A DNA stretch of 32,317 nucleotides from Gammaproteobacteria bacterium (lineage in GTDB: Bacteria > Pseudomonadota > Gammaproteobacteria > Pseudomonadales > Pseudohongiellaceae): the NCBI GenBank assembly GCA_026710425.1, contig JAPORB010000128.1, positions 1 through 32,317 of the forward strand. Direction: 5' to 3'. Below are positions 8,856-18,449 of this stretch, piece after piece. The notes below the pieces were generated by a model, which searched no databases, had not been told where the DNA came from, and saw nothing but the letters and a program-made list of their open reading frames with translations. The number at the start of each line of letters is the position of its first letter. Position 1 is the first letter of the stretch. Both the position numbers and the translations under genes were made by a program.

Positions 8856-10397
8856 TCACTGGACCTTATATTTATTCATTATCCCAATAGTTGAATTCAC
8901 TAGATCTTCAATAGAAGTAGTATCAGTAATATTATGTTTTTTTACTATAAGGCCAATCTCTTGCACTTGCTTACGGGAAGGAAAATGCATAACTCTTATT
9001 TCAGTCGCATTGACTTGCGTGTTGCCAGAAATACATCTGAAATATGAATCCATATATGATGAATTAAATATTGCAGCAATACCATAGGCTTCTACTTCAG
9101 TTAAATTACTATTTGATAACCCTATATAATTTATTTTGTTGCCTAATCCAATAAATTTGGATTCATTAATGTCACCTAAATGAACGCCAGCCACTAGACG
9201 GCGTTGCTCATCCTTAGTCGAAAAACGTTTAAGAAGCACATAATTACCATCCAACATTGTGTGCTTTTCATGACCTTGGTTCAGCAAGAAGGAGGCATCT
9301 TTTTTGTGTTTACCCGTCCATAATGTAGTCATTGGAAGTACATTATGCGGGCGATATAAAGGAACGGTATTTCTAGCATTGGTATTAGAGGTAATGAAAG
9401 AAAGAGCTCTATGCTCAACTACCTTACCAGTTGAGATAGTGAATCCAGCACCCTCGAAAGTATTAGGTAATAATTCGGCTTGTTTGAGAATGCTGGCTTC
9501 ATAAGCAGTTTCAGGAACTCTAATTATCTTTTCTTTGTTACTACTGTCTATAATCAAAGATGAGGAATAAATTTGCTCATTAGACCGATTTATTGAAATA
9601 TCACAATCACTTGATCTGATGGCAACATCTTGTTGATCCTTGCCCTTTGTTAGACTACAGATAATATTTTCCTGTAATACTGAGGTGTTCTCATTATTAA
9701 AAACTTTGTTTCTATGTTTGAAAATATGTATAAGATCGAGAGATGCTTTATTTAGCAAGAAAGTACGAAACCCCTTGAAATACAATCCATTAGTAAAACT
9801 CCGTGGTGTGATGCTAACCATTTGCCCTCCAGATTTCAGGCATGCAATTACTATAGCCATAAAGGTGGCATATATATTTGGATCACCATGAAAAAGATCT
9901 GACACTACTTTGGCATAGATAGATTCCTTAACGCTGTACTTAAAGTAGGGAGGATTGATTATGGAGATATGAAATGGCTGGACAGAACTATCCTTATCAG
10001 GCCTAGCCAAAACAAAATCTTCACATCTCAGTTCATAGCTAAACGCTGCATTTTTTTCTGCAAAAGTGTGCTGAAGTGACTTTAAGGAATGTTCGAGATA
10101 TGGAAGAGCTTCATGATCAAGCTCATAGAGTACCGTATGCACCTTGCAATATCCCAATTCTAGACATCTCAGCGCAGCCGAGATCGACAATATTCCTGTA
10201 CCTGCACCTGCATCAAGGATACGTACTTTATTATCACTCGGTCTGTTCAAAAGCGAAGCCATGTAATTAGAAACAGCAGCTCCGGTAAAGAACTGTCCAA
10301 GGTTTTTACGCGATTTCAGTGATTTGGATTTTAGAAACTCGCCTTGCAGGGCAAGGATGTCCTGAACTGGATCAATAATTGATAACTGTTTGAGCAT
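8856..10397 (-). CDS. N6-adenine DNA methyltransferase of the BsuBI/PstI system (Eco57I-like)
   Basis: 'NLGQFFTG', SAM motif 'ILDAGAGTGILSISA', catalytic 'IINPPYFKYS'; followed directly by the cognate endonuclease frame. Confidence 0.92.
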   Translation of the reverse strand: MLKQLSIIDPVQDILALQGEFLKSKSLKSRKNLGQFFTGAAVSNYMASLLNRPSDNKVRILDAGAGTGILSISAALRCLELGYCKVHTVLYELDHEALPYLEHSLKSLQHTFAEKNAAFSYELRCEDFVLARPDKDSSVQPFHISIINPPYFKYSVKESIYAKVVSDLFHGDPNIYATFMAIVIACLKSGGQMVSITPRSFTNGLYFKGFRTFLLNKASLDLIHIFKHRNKVFNNENTSVLQENIICSLTKGKDQQDVAIRSSDCDISINRSNEQIYSSSLIIDSSNKEKIIRVPETAYEASILKQAELLPNTFEGAGFTISTGKVVEHRALSFITSNTNARNTVPLYRPHNVLPMTTLWTGKHKKDASFLLNQGHEKHTMLDGNYVLLKRFSTKDEQRRLVAGVHLGDINESKFIGLGNKINYIGLSNSNLTEVEAYGIAAIFNSSYMDSYFRCISGNTQVNATEIRVMHFPSRKQVQEIGLIVKKHNITDTTSIEDLVNSTIGIMNKYKVQ

Positions 10398-10807
10398 AGT
10401 GAAATTCTATTAATAGTTAAGTCATACCCTTATTGAGGCTCGAATAGAATCCATTTTATTGATGCCTATAACGGCGAATATTTCATCTAGCTGCTCAGAT
10501 TCATAGCGAGACAACACAATCAGCAGCAGTTTTACTTGCCCTGCATTTTCTATTCCTAATGTCTGTTCTTTGTCACTCTGCGGTTGTAAGGTTTGTATAA
10601 TTATCCTTATGATTGTGCCATCATTACATTATAATGAAAAACCATAAGGTCAATACTTAAACCGGCAATTCATGTAAACTGTCAATAGTTAATCCTGCTC
10701 ACTGTGCTCACTGTGCTCATTGAGGTTACTAACTGTTGCCTAGTGTCCCATTGTCTGAACGATGCTGTAATACGAGATGACATAGCCTCATATTTCAGCC
10801 CATCCTT

Positions 10808-10913
10808 TTAACTGCCCTTCAGTCGGAAATTTTATGTCTTTAACATTCTAAATATTCATTGGTGATGCAAGATGGTTTTCGACAGACATATATGTTGTGT
10901 CAGGGGCAGTTAA
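10808..10913. repeat. Inverted repeat pair (TTAACTGCCC ... GGGCAGTTAA) downstream of xseA
   Basis: 10-bp perfect arms at 10808-10817 and 10904-10913, enclosing about 86 bp. Confidence 0.5.
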
Positions 10914-10918
10914 GCTGC

Positions 10919-12322
10919 TTAGCTCTGGTTTCCCTTTTGTGTATCAGTCCCTGATTCCGGATGCACAGCAGTCACAATAGAGGTGAGGTGACCATCAGCC
11001 AATCTGGTCTGAATTCTGTCATCCAACTGCACCTGCTTACTGTTGCGCAGCAGCGCATTGTTATCATCGCTAGTCAGGCTATAACCTCGCGCCAGCACTG
11101 CCAGGGGACTGATTGCATTGAGATTGCGCACTAACTGCTCCAACCTGCCATTTGCTTGAAGTAATTGCGACTTTATGGCTGCCCGCAGTTGGTGTCTCCC
11201 CGACTCCAGACGCCGGGTGCTGTCTCTGAGCAGACTTACCGGTGAGTTGGCAGCAAGTGTACGTTGATATAGATTGAGTTCGGTCCTGTGGCGTTGCAGT
11301 TGATTTATCATGGCGTGCTTGATCTGGCTTTCCAGCCGATCCAAGGTCTGGGCGTTTTCCTGCAAACGTCGGTCTGGTCGCTTGAGTTGTCGGGTCAACC
11401 ATTGCAAAGTGGCGTTTTGATTCGCTATGGTGTTGGTCACAGCTGTGAGCAGTTTCTGCTGGTAGTCAGTTAACCGGTCAAGATAATGCTGCTGATGCGG
11501 ACTCATCAATTCTGCCGCCGCCGATGGGGTAGGAGCCCGCACATCCGCAACAAAATCGGCAATGGTGAAGTCTGTTTCGTGTCCTACGGCACTGGTGATC
11601 GGCAACTTACTGGCAAACATGGCGCGTGCGACAGTCTCTTCGTTAAAGGCCTGCAGGTCCTCAAGTGAACCGCCGCCACGCCCCACAATCAGTGCCTCAA
11701 TACCCAATTGTGGTCCAAGTCTGTTTGCCCGGTTGATGGCATTGACAATTTCGGCTGGTGCCTGTTGACCTTGCACCGCTACTGAAAAAAGAGTGAGCCG
11801 TATTGAAGGGAAGCGGCGCGCAAACACGCTCAGCATGTCCTGGATGGCGGCACCTGTTCTGGAAGTAATAATTCCAATGTGGCGGTAGTCATTGCCTATC
11901 GGCTGTTTGTGTTCGGGAGCGAACAGGCCTTCACTCCCCAGTTTTTTCTTCAACAAGTCAAAAGCCAGACGCAAATCACCCTCACCAGCCTCACTCATAT
12001 TGTCAGTAATGAGTTGATAATCGCCGCGCCCCTCATAAATACTTAGTTTGCCCCTCACCTCCACTTGTATCCCATTGCGGGGACTGAAAGCAACGCGCTG
12101 ATTATTGTGACGAAACATGGCGCAGCGCAGCTGCGATTTTTTATCCTTGAGTGTAAAGTACCAATGTCCGGAAGCAGGCATGGCAAGATTGGAGATCTCA
12201 CCCTCGACAATGACGCTGGCAAATTTGCTTTCCAGCAGGTTGCGTGCTTTACGATTAAGATCGCTGACCGAAAGTACTTCCCTGTTGACTTTTAGGTCAG
12301 ATGTACTAACAGATAATGTCAT
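10919..12322 (-). CDS. xseA: Exodeoxyribonuclease VII large subunit
   Basis: 'LSVSDLNRKARNLLESKFASVIVEGEISNLAMPASGHWYFTLKDKKSQLRCAMFR', 'GRGGGSLEDLQAFNEE', 'SAVGHETDFTIADFVADVRAPTPSAAAEL'. Confidence 0.97.
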   Translation of the reverse strand: MTLSVSTSDLKVNREVLSVSDLNRKARNLLESKFASVIVEGEISNLAMPASGHWYFTLKDKKSQLRCAMFRHNNQRVAFSPRNGIQVEVRGKLSIYEGRGDYQLITDNMSEAGEGDLRLAFDLLKKKLGSEGLFAPEHKQPIGNDYRHIGIITSRTGAAIQDMLSVFARRFPSIRLTLFSVAVQGQQAPAEIVNAINRANRLGPQLGIEALIVGRGGGSLEDLQAFNEETVARAMFASKLPITSAVGHETDFTIADFVADVRAPTPSAAAELMSPHQQHYLDRLTDYQQKLLTAVTNTIANQNATLQWLTRQLKRPDRRLQENAQTLDRLESQIKHAMINQLQRHRTELNLYQRTLAANSPVSLLRDSTRRLESGRHQLRAAIKSQLLQANGRLEQLVRNLNAISPLAVLARGYSLTSDDNNALLRNSKQVQLDDRIQTRLADGHLTSIVTAVHPESGTDTQKGNQS

Positions 12323-13021
12323 GTTTGGAGGTTACTCAGATGAAATTGCGTGAGACAATTGTTTGAGCATATTATTGAATATATGATTTATATTAATAGT
12401 CATATTCAGCATTATCGTTTTGAATATTGGTCAGATTAATGAAGCCAATTACTCAGCTCATAAAAGGGAATAGGTATTTTAAGAATGCATATTCGTCAAT
12501 TAAAAAATGGATTACCCATTGAGATCATGGGCTTATATCTTGATCCGCTTATTAAGGTCAGTTACTTTGCTTGCCATATCAGGAAAGTAAACTTGATCAT
12601 GGTATACCAGAAATCAATTGGCCGTGCCTGTGGTCAAACTTAGCAAAAAAGCATAGCAAATTAAAATCAAAGTTAATGCAGCAGCAACGCATTGTCAATA
12701 CTGGCAGGAAACCTCATTCTTAAATTCATTTTTTCCTGGACTCTGATAAATTTTCCGTGACCCAAGGCTCAGAGCTTAATCTGGATAAAATGTCCTGGAT
12801 GGCCGACTGTCTAGGGTCACCGGAGAGCAAGCATGATTTACAGCAGGCACAGTCGTTGGCTGGCACTGGTAAACAGATAACCGGAGAATTCCTTGCACAC
12901 CATGAGCTGTTTGTCTCCAAATCACAGAAAGAATTGGTGAAGGCAATGTCCACGGAAAAATAGATTGCTCAATTCAGCGGTAAGTTCTGGTCGGTATATG
13001 TCTTACCTTTACTATCGTCAT

Positions 13022-13675
13022 CTATTCCGGCAGACTTTTCCAGCTGAAGGTAGCTAGTAGAAAATTGATATGAACGAGCAGGGCAATCACCCACTCAAAG
13101 GCATCTTCAATATCTCCATAATTACTCATAAGTACATCAAGAAACAGTGTTAGTATCCCAATACCTAGAATCAGCAGACACAGGCGCAACTGCCATTGCA
13201 TGACGACATTCTTCACACCTAAGACATCAAGACGCTGTATCACCAGCAACTGGCAAAGGTAGGTCAGGGTGAAGAAGAAAATGATTCCAATGCGGCGAAT
13301 TAGCTGAAAATTGTCTCCGACCGCACCCAGAGAAAGGGTGTAAGTGATCAGTGCCGCCACCGCAAACACACCAAGATACAGAATCCATCGCTGGCGATTA
13401 TTTGATGCTTCAAGCCGAGCAGAGCATTGTAACCAGTAGTGTAAATAGAGCAGGGAAATAGGTAGCATGGTGGCCTTGAAGAAGTAAAAGCCCGTACCAT
13501 GGCGACCGGTAGCACTAATTGAAGTGCAGCTGTCCCAATAAGGGATACACCAAGGCACGAAACCTTCGCTGGCTGCAATCAAATAGTTGATATTTATGGC
13601 CACCGTTGGAAGGATGAATAATAACGCTGCCGTGGTAGCGATGTTCGGGACACATTTTTCGTAAAGTGTTCTCAT
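13022..13675 (-). CDS. Predicted polytopic membrane protein, weakly Frag1/DRAM/Sfk1-like
   Basis: About 6 hydrophobic segments; 'YWDSCTSISATGRHGTGFYFFKATMLP' resembles the first loop of Frag1/DRAM-type proteins. Family assignment is tentative. Confidence 0.6.
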   Translation of the reverse strand: MRTLYEKCVPNIATTAALLFILPTVAININYLIAASEGFVPWCIPYWDSCTSISATGRHGTGFYFFKATMLPISLLYLHYWLQCSARLEASNNRQRWILYLGVFAVAALITYTLSLGAVGDNFQLIRRIGIIFFFTLTYLCQLLVIQRLDVLGVKNVVMQWQLRLCLLILGIGILTLFLDVLMSNYGDIEDAFEWVIALLVHINFLLATFSWKSLPE

Positions 13676-13788
13676 TGTTCGCCTGGAGACTTACTCTCAT
13701 GCCTCATCCGATGACAGACCTGAATCATATCAATAATTTACTGCCGCAGGATCTGCCTACCCGGGATTTACACTGTTAAGCAACAGGA

Positions 13789-15498
13789 GTGGGCCTGATG
13801 CACAGGTTGGTTGAGCATGTAGTCATTGCTGCCATATGGATGGTGTTTGTTACAAGCAACATGGCACAGACCACAGTGGCAGATCCGGCTTGCCGTAACG
13901 AGTTTATTGCGGCTGACGGTACCTATCCTTTTCTCAGGCAAACTCCCCTAGTGGAGATGGTGCCTTCTCCAATACGGATTGCCGATATCCGTTACAGCCG
14001 CCTGGCCATCTTCAATGAAAACGATCCAGAGGAAAGCAGTGGCTTTTACCGGCTGGCTAATCGCTTGCATTTTCTGACCAGCGAACAAACCTTGTCACAA
14101 CTCCTGCTGGTGCAGCCTGGTGAGCTGGTGGAAGCCCGGCTGCTGGATGAATCCGGGCGTCTGCTTAGAGAACAGGATTACTTGTTCGATGCAGACTTGC
14201 GAGTGGTCAGTCTATGCGACAGCGGGGCTACAGTTGAAGTCATCACCAGAGATAACTGGTCGCTGACCCCAAATCTTTCCTTTGACCGCTCAGGCGGAGA
14301 CACTAGCTTCGCTGCGGGTTTGCGTGAAGGCAACCTGCTGGGTATGGGTAAATTGCTAGCTATCTCCAGAGGCGAAAACCTGGAGCGGCAGTTTACCGAG
14401 ATTATTTATGAGGATCCCAATGTTCTGGGCTCAAGGGTGCGCAACAAAACCACCTTCGTGGACAGCAATGATGGCCAGCAGCAACTGTTTGAATTGTTGT
14501 TGCCATTCTTTGCTTTGGACAGCCGCCGTAGCTGGGGTGTAAGCATTAATCGCGAGACCCGCGAAGATACTCAATATCGCCTCGGCGAACCAGTAAGCGA
14601 AGTACTGCATGATTTGGAGACAGGAGAAATACTGCTGGGCTGGTCGACAGGTCTTATTGACGATCGGGTTACCCGCTGGTCAGGAGGTATTCGCTATCGG
14701 CGAGATCGATTTAGAGCGATTGAGAGACTGCCACCACCAATGCATAGTCCCAGATCACTCCGGCTAACCTATCCATTTGTGCAGATTGAGGTCACTGAAA
14801 ACCGTTTTGCCACGGCTTTTAATTTCGATGAGATTCTGCGTACCGAAGATCTTTATATCGGGTCACGACTGGTGGCCAGTATGGGCTATGCAGGCAACGA
14901 CTGGGGTTCGGAACAGCAACGAATCATTATCAATGGAGAAGCCGGGAGTACCCTGCATTATGACAGAGATCAACTCTGGCAGATCAGCCTCAGTTGGGAG
15001 GGTATGCTGAATCTTGACTCTGGTCATACGGAGGATGCGCTGGTGAGTTTTTCCAGTCGGTATTTTTCAAGGCAATCCCGTCGTTGGAGTTTTCTATCCA
15101 GCCTGAGGGGGAACTACAGCCTCAATCTGAGTGCCGAGCGTCAGTTGTTGATGGGGAGCGAATCTGGAACAAGGGGGTATGACACACGCTTTCAGGCGGG
15201 GGATCGCCGTATAGTCCTTACGCTAGAACAGAGGCTGCATACGAATATCCATCTTTTTAACATGGTCAGGGTTGGTGCGGCAGCCTTTGTTGATATTGGT
15301 CGAGCTTGGGAGACCGGAGTTGACAGCGGACTAGAGGATCCCTGGCTGGCCAATGTCGGAGTCGGTCTGCGACTGGCATCATCGAGGGCGGCATCCAGCC
15401 GCGTAGTACACTTTGACTTGGCGGTGCCGGTAACCAATCGGGGTCATCCGGGAGTTGATGCCCTGCAGATTGCTTTCAATGTCAAAAGCAGGTTTTGA
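13789..15498 (+). CDS. Omp85/BamA-like outer membrane beta-barrel (surface antigen) protein
   Basis: N-terminal hydrophobic leader, C-terminal 'GSESGTRGYDTRFQAGDRRIVLTLEQRL' (RGY motif), barrel ending in 'IAFNVKSRF' with a terminal aromatic residue. Confidence 0.8.
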   Translation: MGLMHRLVEHVVIAAIWMVFVTSNMAQTTVADPACRNEFIAADGTYPFLRQTPLVEMVPSPIRIADIRYSRLAIFNENDPEESSGFYRLANRLHFLTSEQTLSQLLLVQPGELVEARLLDESGRLLREQDYLFDADLRVVSLCDSGATVEVITRDNWSLTPNLSFDRSGGDTSFAAGLREGNLLGMGKLLAISRGENLERQFTEIIYEDPNVLGSRVRNKTTFVDSNDGQQQLFELLLPFFALDSRRSWGVSINRETREDTQYRLGEPVSEVLHDLETGEILLGWSTGLIDDRVTRWSGGIRYRRDRFRAIERLPPPMHSPRSLRLTYPFVQIEVTENRFATAFNFDEILRTEDLYIGSRLVASMGYAGNDWGSEQQRIIINGEAGSTLHYDRDQLWQISLSWEGMLNLDSGHTEDALVSFSSRYFSRQSRRWSFLSSLRGNYSLNLSAERQLLMGSESGTRGYDTRFQAGDRRIVLTLEQRLHTNIHLFNMVRVGAAAFVDIGRAWETGVDSGLEDPWLANVGVGLRLASSRAASSRVVHFDLAVPVTNRGHPGVDALQIAFNVKSRF

Positions 15499-15520
15499 CA
15501 TTCATGGACCGGATAGATCT

Positions 15521-16783
15521 TCAGGGTTGAGGGGCTGACAACCACTTGTCATCAGTGGCCAACGGTGCAGTCAGAGTATGCAGGAATGCCTCAAGTTGCC
15601 GCAGTTCCACCGGGCGCAGTCCGAGCGGTTTGGCCTCATTATGGCTGAGCATGGAAATCGGTGCTTCGTTGTAATGGCGTAGCACCTCAGTAAGCGTTCG
15701 CATCTGGCCGTTATGCATATAAGGCGCAGTTGTGGCCACATTCCTCAGACTCGGAGTTTTGTGGGCTCCCACCAGTTCATTGCTGTCTCCGGCGAAACGA
15801 AGTTCGCTGCATTCGGCAGAATCGGCATCACTGTACTCGCCTAGACAGTTAAACTCATCCTCTCGTGCCAGACGAATACCGTCAAAGCGGCCCATTGGAG
15901 GTAATTCTCCGGTAAGAGACTGCACGCCCGTGTTGTGAAAATCATGATTGGTGAACTGCGGGCCATTATGACAACTGACACATTGTGCCTTACCTATGAA
16001 TAATGCCAAACCTGCGAGTTCGGTGGCATCAAGGGAAGTGTTGGCATCAATCTTCGCCGAGTGCTGCAGGCTATCGGCATAATCGTCGAAGCGACCGGCA
16101 CCGGGCATTAACTTGCGTTGATAGGCGGCCAGAGCCTTGCCGACATTGCTAAAGACTTGATTGATTGTTTTCTGTTGCGATGCTGGCAGTGTCTGCCAGT
16201 TCGCCAAGGCCTTATCACTGGTCAGTGGTGAGGCAGTCATTGGCTGATCGGGAATCGTCGGTACAATTCCGAACACAGACTCATACAGTTTGCGATATTG
16301 CGGGTCCGAGGTCACCAAGCGACTTATCCGGGTGCGGTCGGAGTTATGCTCATGGGGATTCTCCAGTGGTGCCAGGGCCTGTGCCCACTGGCTGTCTTTG
16401 CGACCATCCCAGTAAAACCAGGGACTGTGGGACACACCAGCCAGTCCGGGCGTATGGCGCTGTCCTGTCGCCGTTCCGACAGCCAGTGCCAGGCCATCAG
16501 TGAAAGTCAGTTCAGGTCGGTGACAGCTGGCGCAGGCAACGTTGTTGTTTCCACTCAATCGTTGGTCAAAATATAATCGGTGGCCCAGCGTTGCAGCCGC
16601 CTCCAAATCGGCCACCGCATTGCCCGGGTCCGCAGGGAGGGTTGGCAGCTGACTCAAGGCCATGGACCGGATCAGAATACGATCTCTTTCGCTCCAGTTT
16701 TCTGGCAATGGAAGGCTCAGCGTATGCCAGGCAATGACACCTGAGCCTGTTAGCAAGGCAGCCAGCAGCAAGAGATATTTCAC
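15521..16783 (-). CDS. Di-heme cytochrome c peroxidase/MauG-family protein
   Basis: Two CxxCH motifs: 'VACASCHRPELTFTDG' and 'AQCVSCHNGPQFTNHDFHNTG'; N-terminal signal/anchor. Confidence 0.9.
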   Translation of the reverse strand: MKYLLLLAALLTGSGVIAWHTLSLPLPENWSERDRILIRSMALSQLPTLPADPGNAVADLEAAATLGHRLYFDQRLSGNNNVACASCHRPELTFTDGLALAVGTATGQRHTPGLAGVSHSPWFYWDGRKDSQWAQALAPLENPHEHNSDRTRISRLVTSDPQYRKLYESVFGIVPTIPDQPMTASPLTSDKALANWQTLPASQQKTINQVFSNVGKALAAYQRKLMPGAGRFDDYADSLQHSAKIDANTSLDATELAGLALFIGKAQCVSCHNGPQFTNHDFHNTGVQSLTGELPPMGRFDGIRLAREDEFNCLGEYSDADSAECSELRFAGDSNELVGAHKTPSLRNVATTAPYMHNGQMRTLTEVLRHYNEAPISMLSHNEAKPLGLRPVELRQLEAFLHTLTAPLATDDKWLSAPQP

Positions 16784-17211
16784 AAGGAAAATTCCAGTGT
16801 GGCAGAGTCGGGACCAGCCCCGGACTCAATACTGAACAGAATTTTCCATTTGCCGGGCATGTGGAAACGAATGCCTTCAACCAGATAGTGACCCGGGTCC
16901 GATTGAGCGGTTACCTGGGGTTGTGTTGGTAGGCCATGATCGTGTTCCGGCATGCCACCTACCAGGTTAATTTCGGCATCAGTCAGCGGATGGCCGTCTG
17001 CTGATAAGAGAAGTAGCTCCCAGCTATGCAGACGGTTAATGACAATCGGTTTAAGTTGGCTTTGTATCAGCAGGCTGCTGCCAGCCCTAGTTGAAATCAC
17101 AAAGTTTGATTCTTGGGCAATGATCTTAGCCGGGCTTGCTGCACCTAGGATTAATAACAGTAAGAGTGTCATCATGGCCAATTGCAGCAGTTTGATTAAT
17201 GATTGAGGCAT
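16780..17211 (-). CDS. Small exported protein with FixH/YtkA-like domain, translationally coupled to the MauG-like gene
   Basis: Signal sequence, 'MPEHDHGLPTQPQVT...GHYLVEGIRFHMPGKWKILFSI'; 4-bp overlap with the downstream gene. Confidence 0.65.
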   Translation of the reverse strand: MPQSLIKLLQLAMMTLLLLLILGAASPAKIIAQESNFVISTRAGSSLLIQSQLKPIVINRLHSWELLLLSADGHPLTDAEINLVGGMPEHDHGLPTQPQVTAQSDPGHYLVEGIRFHMPGKWKILFSIESGAGPDSATLEFSL

Positions 17212-17322
17212 GTCTTTGTGTGCAGTGAGGAGTGAAACACAAAGCAGTGATACAGAAGATTCAGTTAATCTGGATCACATACATTGGTTGAGGATGAAAA
17301 AGAAACCGGATAATACAATAAG

Positions 17323-17988
17323 TTAATGATTGGCAGCTGCCACCACATAAGTCTCACCAACTGGCTGTTTGCTGCCAGCTCTGTCGATGGGCGTGACTAG
17401 CAGTGTCGTCCTTAATGCCGGGGTCAGCAGTTCCTCAAAGATCTGTGTCTCCTGTTGCTGCGGAGACAGCCACACATCATACATCTCCTCTGGCAACCAC
17501 AGTGGTGTTGACTTGCGGTGAATGTTTTCCAATGCCGGATGCCCCGGTAAGGTAATAATCGAGGCGGAGAGCACGCATTCGCCTGTGCACTTGTCCGTCC
17601 ATTCCTTACAGAGCCCACCAAAGGCCATGACACTGCCGTCCCGCGGTTTCAGTAGATGCGGATTCTTGCCCTCCTGGCTTTCCACGAAGGCACTGACAGG
17701 AATCAGGCAGCGTGAACGGCGGTATTCAGTTTTTCCTGACAATTTGGCATGGTTGGTGTTGACACTGAAATATTCCCGATGGGGTTTCAGGCCATCCGGA
17801 GTTTGCCGTAGGTACAGCCACCAGATGGCCGGGTTGACCAGCCGTGATCCATTGGTTTCACGCACGATGCTGATGGTCGCTCCCGGCCTGAAATCATGGC
17901 TGTAGATTAGGGCCGCCGCATCCACTCCCAGCCGCTCAGCCAGCCTTACGCTGCCATCCTGCTTGACTAATGCAAAATTAGTGCACAT
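17323..17988 (-). CDS. SOS response-associated peptidase family protein (SRAP/HMCES/YedK-like), divergent
   Basis: Cys at position 2 (MCTNF), 'RCLIPVSAFVES', 'FGGLCKEW', 'ENIHRKSTPLWLP' correspond to the SRAP catalytic Cys, Glu and His regions. Confidence 0.85.
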   Translation of the reverse strand: MCTNFALVKQDGSVRLAERLGVDAAALIYSHDFRPGATISIVRETNGSRLVNPAIWWLYLRQTPDGLKPHREYFSVNTNHAKLSGKTEYRRSRCLIPVSAFVESQEGKNPHLLKPRDGSVMAFGGLCKEWTDKCTGECVLSASIITLPGHPALENIHRKSTPLWLPEEMYDVWLSPQQQETQIFEELLTPALRTTLLVTPIDRAGSKQPVGETYVVAAANH

Positions 17989-17991
17989 AAT
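17963..17991 (+). promoter_or_regulatory. Putative sigma70 promoter for umuDC
   Basis: TTGACT (17963-17968) - 17 bp - CATAAT (17986-17991). Confidence 0.55.
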
Positions 17992-18010
17992 ACTGCTAAA
18001 GAATACAGTA
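17991..18010. promoter_or_regulatory. LexA box in the divergent SRAP/umuDC promoter
   Basis: TACTGCTAAAGAATACAGTA: CTG-N10-CAG with symmetric TA flanks, in a 29-bp gap between two divergent SOS-family genes. Confidence 0.85.
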
Positions 18011-18017
18011 TTCTATT

Positions 18018-18449
18018 ATGTCCATTATCAGATTATCCAGTCACGAGAGCAGGACCGTCTTGCTCGCTCCATGTTTCGCCAGCCGGGTACCGGCAGGTTT
18101 TCCAAGCCCTGCTGATGATTATATGGATAAGGCACTTGATCTCAATGAGTACCTGATCAAAAACTCGGCGGCCACTTTCTATTGCCGTGTCTCCGGTCAG
18201 TCCCTGACCGGTATCGGTATTTTTGATGGGGATTTGCTGATTGTGGACCGCTCGCTGAAGCCGCAACAAGGGAGTGTGGTGCTGGCTGTCATTGATGGTG
18301 AGTTAACCTGCAAGATACTTGACCTGAATCAGCAACAGTTGCTGTCGGCCAACAAAAATTATCCGCCCATTCCCATCAGGGAAGGGTCCATCTGCGAGAT
18401 TGAGGGAGTTGTGATTAATTCCATACGTTTTCACCGGGCTGGCCTTTGA
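18018..18449 (+). CDS. umuD: UmuD-like LexA-fold autoprotease, pol V subunit
   Basis: '[27 protein letters not shown]' with Ala-Gly cleavage site, Ser in '[19 protein letters not shown]', Lys in 'GELTCKIL'. Confidence 0.95.
   Translation: MSIIRLSSHESRTVLLAPCFASRVPAGFPSPADDYMDKALDLNEYLIKNSAATFYCRVSGQSLTGIGIFDGDLLIVDRSLKPQQGSVVLAVIDGELTCKILDLNQQQLLSANKNYPPIPIREGSICEIEGVVINSIRFHRAGL

Noticed and set aside
8635-8859. 74-aa minus-strand ORF (MNGIYKGPKRKAC...) at the R-M junction
   Set aside because: It is the out-of-frame reading of the endonuclease 5' end; the BsuBI-like sequence lies in the 8855 frame.
10696-10722. Three tandem 9-bp units (tgctcactg tgctcactg tgctcattg)
   Set aside because: Very short, intergenic and possibly just slippage; no functional context.
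12757-12963. 68-aa ORF in the xseA-13022 intergenic region, and the opposite-strand ORF 12726..12953
   Set aside because: No family resemblance, no clear ribosome-binding site, and both strands open, so coding status cannot be supported.
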